A DNA stretch of 64,000 nucleotides. Origin: Thermoplasmata archaeon (GTDB lineage: Archaea; Thermoplasmatota; Thermoplasmata; RBG-16-68-12; SOIM01). The stretch spans positions 228,621-292,620 of the forward strand of contig JAGLME010000018.1 of NCBI GenBank assembly GCA_023140195.1, written 5' to 3'. Of the stretch, positions 61,101 to 64,000 are shown in pieces. Both the position numbers and the translations under genes were made by a program. The number at the start of each line of letters is the position of its first letter. Position 1 is the first letter of the stretch. The notes below the pieces were generated by a model that saw only the letters and a program-made list of their open reading frames with translations, ran no database searches and was not told the DNA's origin.

Positions 61101-61297
61101 TTGCGCGTCGGTTTGATGATGCGGTATCCGCTTTCCAGAAAGGTATGACAGAATCAAGCCCCAATCGTATTAAAGATGCACTAAGAGATATTGATTTCTG
61201 GGTCGAACGTCACGCTGATCATGCAGCATTTCCCAAAGCCAAGTATACAATTGATATCATTCGTCAACAATTGAAAACCCACATATCCAAGGGTTAG
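58181..61297 (+). CDS. STAND-like NTPase with C-terminal TPR repeats
   Basis: 1038 residues from a TTG at 58181 with ggaggga upstream. Residues 1-60 hold a Gly-rich hydrophobic patch (ARFALGAIPGVGTYLQKWYEEAGG) and 60-150 a coiled coil. The NTPase domain follows (about 195-400): Walker A SRAGLGKT, Walker B KVLFVFDDLHR, VVATARTEP (sensor-1 like) and a winged-helix-like part (430-500). Then about 14 TPR-type units run from 530 to 1020, each with an AEEDFTAAI.RG core. This N-effector / NTPase / repeat layout is that of STAND proteins, which in Bacteria and Archaea include anti-phage sensors. The gene is more A/T-rich than its neighbours, suggesting transfer. Defence is inference. Confidence 0.82.
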   Translation: MSWTRKLAKIKEAYEKVVNVYYYVRDGVKKVKEKPVLDKAARFALGAIPGVGTYLQKWYEEAGGSDEEKTGEILKFLASLQEQNEDQFNRISKDLQTNLDAIINKGTELTALMTERFDEIIVKFGEADQKMNGLDRNVARILQKLKASTPPTKVTELFEVIRHSPDVLPAIFRMDSSEGFAPYEVPYIMERESVENNQDDIYRRLLASGGALLVQSRAGLGKTREVAELAKRLCEEKGWTICVAKGEGDSYLNTPAGFPDELRDRKVLFVFDDLHRRLDMCSSEQIPYAERLNSFLKFFEDAMNSGEMYVVATARTEPQYQEKLRSDTSRPLWRWFKEYELPEFTLTGLQSILGKLTKNLSVDIDETQINRMISNSDKTFRTLLMNVEHARDIGQRLTLDNWRPSQLESWRDRFELACGKWPAAKQVYDTLYLIREVWLPTRFDYVVQLGAKLADTEVTTAAKGLVNMGLLGLRNGQLDAFGDEQLRDSLQVTGIGLPELATHWKTTIEAIRTVVETKSEWIHDLFYLTSRLILANRFKDAESISTMALNRGHDTSGIYTARGLARSAQNNYAGAEEDFTAAIDRGEDDPRMYSQRGVARDQLGDYLGAEEDFTAAIDRGLEDAEAYRVRGVVRVHRSNYVGAEEDFAAAITRDMDNADLYYSRGIARGYQGNNAGAEEDLTAAIIRGRDDAGAYCNRGAVRYNLGNYVGAEEDLTTAIDQVQDAGTYYHRGEARLCLANYPEAEEDFTTAIALGRVDAKVYFFRGGSRLPLGKYFEAEEDFTTAIALGRVDAEVYYSRGVSRLPLGKYFEAEEDFTTAIALGMNDGGVYMERGQSRFHQGKFSEAENDLTEAIARGEDNAEIYWGRYNVRKFRGNYAGAEEDLTATIARGWDDACVYQDRSLINVRLGRIEQARQDCKCAEERAHDDPVTYGCWGNLHLALGEYDKAISRYQSALKGRPNSRWHFEMGLALLFARRFDDAVSAFQKGMTESSPNRIKDALRDIDFWVERHADHAAFPKAKYTIDIIRQQLKTHISKG
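59855..60960 (+). repeat. Tandem TPR units with near-identical copies
   Basis: Three successive units at about 60400-60640 share long identical stretches, for example gatttcacgacagccatcg, and repeat every 102 bp (34 residues). The array has expanded recently. Confidence 0.8.
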
Positions 61298-61452
61298 GAC
61301 ATTTTGGTCAAATCAACCATTCAACAAAGATCAATGCCAGTATTGCATTTGAAACAAATTGTAATAAGCAGAGTTCCGAGAAGGTAGGGGATGGCCATCG
61401 GGGAGCGGCGGGGCTCCAAAACACGTCCGCATGCCTCTGCAAAAGGCTGAGA

Positions 61453-62256
61453 CTACTCAGGAAAAGCGAGTTTTGTATCTTCGTGCATTCTCTCAGAGAG
61501 ACCGCGCGTCAGCGATTCGTGTGAATCCAAGATGTTCTTCCTTGCCGCTGCGTACTTCCCTATGCTGTCATACGTATCCAGCTTCATATACAGCTGATAT
61601 ACAAAATCCGATCTCTCGATAGTAAGAGGAGAGAAACGAGCAAACTCTTCCCGCCACGACCTCTCCTCCTCCAACTTCTTGAGGGTTTTCTCCGCCGACC
61701 AATTCATCACTATCGCGGGGTACAATAGGCTGACCAAAGGTCCAAGAGCATTGATCTTCTCAGCGACAAGGTCCTTTTCGTCACGATATTCGGAATCGAC
61801 CATGACTTTCTCTTGTGGGACAAGGACATTCAGCGTGTCTTCAACGCATTTTTGGATATCTCTTCTTGCTTGAGTTCGAAATCGATGCATCTCGTCAAAA
61901 CTCCGAAAGAATCCTGTGATTTGTGAATATAGTTCTTCATATTGGATTCTGATTTGACCGAAGATTGGGAGTTTAGAATAGTGTTCCAGTCTTCTATTCA
62001 AACCGAAGAAGGATTCATTGTCATCATATGGATTCTCTTCGAATGCTCTTATCCGTCTCTCAGTGTCGCTGGCATCCTTCTCCATATCAATCAGAATACT
62101 GGTCAATCTTTTCTCCGCGTTCTCCATTCTCCTTGTATCCAACCAAGCCTTCTTGCCGTATTTGTAACCCACCCAGGCGGTGAACGTGCTTGAGACAATG
62201 CCAGCAATCAAGAGCACGATTGGCCAGAACGAGTTTATGAATTCTTCCCATTCCAC
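61453..62256 (-). CDS. Membrane-anchored helical protein, convergent with the NTPase-TPR gene
   Basis: 267 residues. One N-terminal membrane helix (INSFWPIVLLIAGIVSSTFTAWVG) is followed by a long helical cytoplasmic part (KRLTSILIDMEKDASDTERRIRAFEE and onward). I do not recognise the family. It ends 155 nt from the STAND gene, facing it. A TATA-like ggcttaaatgc is 40-50 nt upstream of the ATG. It may be an effector or partner, which is inference from position only. Confidence 0.65.
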   Translation of the reverse strand: MEWEEFINSFWPIVLLIAGIVSSTFTAWVGYKYGKKAWLDTRRMENAEKRLTSILIDMEKDASDTERRIRAFEENPYDDNESFFGLNRRLEHYSKLPIFGQIRIQYEELYSQITGFFRSFDEMHRFRTQARRDIQKCVEDTLNVLVPQEKVMVDSEYRDEKDLVAEKINALGPLVSLLYPAIVMNWSAEKTLKKLEEERSWREEFARFSPLTIERSDFVYQLYMKLDTYDSIGKYAAARKNILDSHESLTRGLSERMHEDTKLAFPE

Positions 62257-62399
62257 ACACGTGCCTCCGATGAATGTACATAATATGATGTCGCATTTAA
62301 GCCTTAGTCAGACGACCACCTGGGAGGCGGCGAGAAAACTCCCTGATTTAAGCCCCGAGCATTACTCTTCATAGTTCCATCCAGACTGGATTTCGAAAG

Positions 62400-62409
62400 G
62401 CATATATAT
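62400..62409 (+). promoter_or_regulatory. TATA box of the small-gene run
   Basis: gcatatatatc lies about 40 nt upstream of the ATG at 62447, ahead of the ggaggtgg ribosome binding site. Confidence 0.55.
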
Positions 62410-62446
62410 CGTGATGTCGCCTGAAATCAAGGAGGTGGTTTAGAAG

Positions 62447-62755
62447 ATGCCAGAATATGACTATTATCATTGGCATAGACTGAGAGAGGCGGGATTCCCT
62501 GTCAAACCCATGCCAGACGTGATCATCGACCTCAAGAAAGAACCTCTGTCTCTCGAGGGGCGGATAGCCCAGGACATATACGAGTTCAAGAAGCGGGTTG
62601 AGAAGAAGCGGGAACGAGAAGCACAGCCTCGATTTCAACAGCAACTTGAGGAAAGCGAAACCTTTTGGCGGGAGCATTTCAAGAGACAACAACGGGAGCT
62701 TGAGGAAAGCGCCCGTAGATATACACGTCAACTTCGAGAATGGAACGATAGGTGA
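62447..62755 (+). CDS. Small Tyr/Trp-rich then helical protein
   Basis: 102 residues, ATG with a strong ribosome binding site (aaggaggtgg). The N-terminus is aromatic (PEYDYYHWHRLREAGFPVKP); the C-terminal 60 residues are a charged helix (EFKKRVEKKREREAQPRFQQQLEES and onward), probably coiled coil. Not recognised. First of a series of very short same-strand genes. Confidence 0.65.
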   Translation: MPEYDYYHWHRLREAGFPVKPMPDVIIDLKKEPLSLEGRIAQDIYEFKKRVEKKREREAQPRFQQQLEESETFWREHFKRQQRELEESARRYTRQLREWNDR

Positions 62756-62769
62756 TGAGGTGGATTCCC

Positions 62770-62928
62770 ATGAGTGATGAACCGAAACGACTCGGAAGGG
62801 TGCTACCCGAGTTATCAGAACCCCATGTGTCGAAGGCACATCCACACGAACATGTCGACCTCTTCTTGAGGGATACGGCAACCGGAAGAAAGATCGGGAA
62901 ATTGAAAGACGGTCTGAAGCTGGAGTAG
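62770..62928 (+). CDS. Very small protein
   Basis: 52 residues from an ATG at 62770 that follows GAGGTGG by 7 nt; shorter than the ORF-track cut-off. Histidine-rich middle (VSKAHPHEHVDLFLRD) and basic tail (GRKIGKLKDGLKLE). Not recognised. It lies 14 nt after the previous stop. Confidence 0.55.
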   Translation: MSDEPKRLGRVLPELSEPHVSKAHPHEHVDLFLRDTATGRKIGKLKDGLKLE

Positions 62929-63079
62929 GAAGAGTGTCCATCGGACTCCAGCTCCACAACTTTTACAGCCTCTTTGGATGTCCGTTCGAATCGGTTTGTG
63001 GTAGTATATAAAGAAGTATCCTCAGACCGAAATCCTTTTTAACATAGACCTACAGTTTATCATGTGGAGGTGGTCTAGA

Positions 63080-63241
63080 ATGGGTAGGGAGTTCACACAG
63101 ATTAAGAGAAGTCAGCCTGATAAGGCAATCTCGATTAACCACCCTGCAACCGAGGTTGACCATATCGTCAACGTCATTGACAAGGGGGAGATTAAGGTCT
63201 ACGTAAACAGAAAGGGCCAAGGACAGATTCGACTGAAGTAG
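63080..63241 (+). CDS. Very small beta-rich protein
   Basis: 53 residues, ATG at 63080 preceded by gtggaggtgg; below the ORF-track cut-off. Sequence MGREFTQIKRSQ...IVNVIDKGEIKVYVNRKGQGQIRLK looks like a small beta domain. A cttttta motif about 45 nt upstream may be its TATA box. Not recognised. Confidence 0.55.
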   Translation: MGREFTQIKRSQPDKAISINHPATEVDHIVNVIDKGEIKVYVNRKGQGQIRLK

Positions 63242-63290
63242 TGTCAATGGTCTTGCGAGTAACCCTAGTGTGCACAGGGGCTATACAACA

Positions 63291-63479
63291 ATGTGCCGAG
63301 GAAGAGGAGGTGACAGAACGACGTACAAAGAAGATAAGGAGTTTGAAGAGATCCTCAAGAAGTACAGCAAACACAAGATTTTCCCGCCGGTTTTACCATG
63401 GGAAATGACGATGGGCGAGAAGTATGAAGAGATTCTACGGGAAAAGCGGGCAGGTCTCGACCCAAAGAGAAGACTGTGA
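63291..63479 (+). CDS. Small charged protein
   Basis: 62 residues from the ATG at 63291 (MCRGRGG...); the ORF-track start at 63270 is possible. Acidic/basic helix EDKEFEEILKKYSKHK and a C-terminal MGEKYEEILREKRAGL. Not recognised. The next small frame begins at its stop (GTGA overlap). Confidence 0.5.
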   Translation: MCRGRGGDRTTYKEDKEFEEILKKYSKHKIFPPVLPWEMTMGEKYEEILREKRAGLDPKRRL

Positions 63480-63664
63480 CCGCATGGCGAAGGACGCTCG
63501 TCAGAGCCTTTCCCTCATCTCACCAATTTGACCAACCTTGGGAACTTGATTGGAGGAGCGATTGGTGGAGTCCGAAATATCATCCACTGATTGCCCCACC
63601 AGTCGATTATCATCGAGTCCCAGCCTCTCCTTTTGCAGTTCCCAAGGTATATCCCAGAATGTAA
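63476..63664 (+). CDS. Small Trp/Pro-rich protein
   Basis: 62 residues from a GTG at 63476 overlapping the previous stop. Aromatic and Pro-rich (WELDWRSDWWSPKYHPLIAPPVDYHRVPASPF), similar in character to the start of the 62447 product. A minus-strand ORF (63501-63713) over the same region is a rival, so this call is weak. Confidence 0.4.
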   Translation: MTAWRRTLVRAFPSSHQFDQPWELDWRSDWWSPKYHPLIAPPVDYHRVPASPFAVPKVYPRM

Positions 63665-63799
63665 GTTCGTGCAGAACCTTCAGCTTCATTACGCATTTCC
63701 TTCTTGGTCGCATGGAAAACAGGCAGAATGACCCGAACAGCTCTCTGATGCCTTAGTCTACACTTCTCTGTACACTACTTCGTTGACGATCGTCATTCC

Positions 63800-63955
63800 T
63801 TAAACACGATCTTGAGGAGGGGGCGGGTAGTCTATAGAACTCCCCCTTTCAGTCCTCTTGTGGCCAATGTGGAGAGTGAGCACCAAAACAATCATCAAGA
63901 GCAGCCCAGGCAGATACCTTTGATGAGCGAAAACCCACCTGACAATCTTCTGCAT
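63800..63955 (-). CDS. Very small membrane protein at the window edge
   Basis: 51 residues from an ATG at 63955 preceded by gaggtggcaggctc; shorter than the ORF-track cut-off. One hydrophobic helix (YLPGLLLMIVLVLTLHIG) is followed by a basic then Pro-rich tail (YPPPPQDRV). A TATA-like ctaaaaaag lies 30-40 nt upstream. Function unknown. Confidence 0.55.
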   Translation of the reverse strand: MQKIVRWVFAHQRYLPGLLLMIVLVLTLHIGHKRTERGSSIDYPPPPQDRV

Positions 63956-64000
63956 GAGCCTGCCACCTCACATCCCATCGCCAAACGCTTTTTTAGTACG

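Noticed and set aside
63501-63713. 70-residue minus-strand ORF at the small-gene run
   Set aside because: Overlaps the plus-strand Trp/Pro-rich frame; it has no clear ribosome binding site and I could not choose it over the plus-strand frame with confidence.

Overview
The window looks like chromosomal DNA of a euryarchaeon, most likely a member of the Thermoplasmatota or a close relative. The marks of Archaea are a PCNA clamp, transcription factor TFS, RNA polymerase subunit Rpo11, an archaeal/eukaryotic-type GlyRS, an Elp3 homologue, TruD, intron-bearing tRNA-Tyr and tRNA-Phe, many TATA boxes about 25-30 nt ahead of start codons, and a mix of leaderless and Shine-Dalgarno starts. The assignment below domain level is inference; no rRNA is present. 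No CRISPR array, insertion sequence or rRNA was seen.

Layout. 1-3434: DUF47 gene fragment, pcn, tfs, an unrecognised membrane protein, a NUDIX hydrolase, and two adjacent intron-containing tRNA genes. 3579-10170: a type IV pilus-like operon with a pilin-like protein, two GspE/ArlI-type ATPases and two ArlJ/TadC-type membrane proteins between them. 10167-21432: a very large surface protein with cytoplasmic zinc ribbons, two coiled-coil or helical zinc-ribbon proteins, a KaiC-like ATPase, and a protein in which a bacterial DnaA-type AAA+ domain is joined to a C-terminal DUF835. 21575-30494: pgk, a PKD/propeller secreted protein, thioredoxin, an M6 metalloprotease, a ferredoxin-like protein, tRNA-Thr, thiC and two uncertain small genes. 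30571-41706: amidohydrolase-CBS pair, glyS, a stand-alone asparagine-synthase domain, a TPR / DUF835 / Rab-like GTPase set, elp3 with a winged-helix gene, an ABC transporter and two small regulators. 41821-56384: two large surface proteins (thrombospondin-3 type repeats; beta-helix plus Ig-like repeats), tRNA-Leu, a metallo-beta-lactamase-fold protein, a PPC-domain protein, an MFS transporter, truD and rpo11. 56750-64000: an accessory-looking region with small proteins, a more A/T-rich 1038-residue STAND-like NTPase-TPR protein, a membrane-anchored helical protein and a run of very short genes with strong ribosome binding sites.

How the genes may work together. The left half is built around the cell surface: pilus machinery beside giant single-pass surface proteins whose tails reach into the cytoplasm with zinc ribbons, next to P-loop ATPases and DUF835. 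A second DUF835 gene sits beside a Ras-superfamily GTPase and a TPR protein, so DUF835 is found twice in the company of an NTPase. The DnaA-DUF835 fusion is the most unusual single gene here. The right end resembles a defence or mobile-gene island, judged by base composition, domain type and small-ORF density.

Two features of the large secreted proteins stand out: a beta-propeller inserted inside a PKD domain, and recently duplicated Ig-like units.
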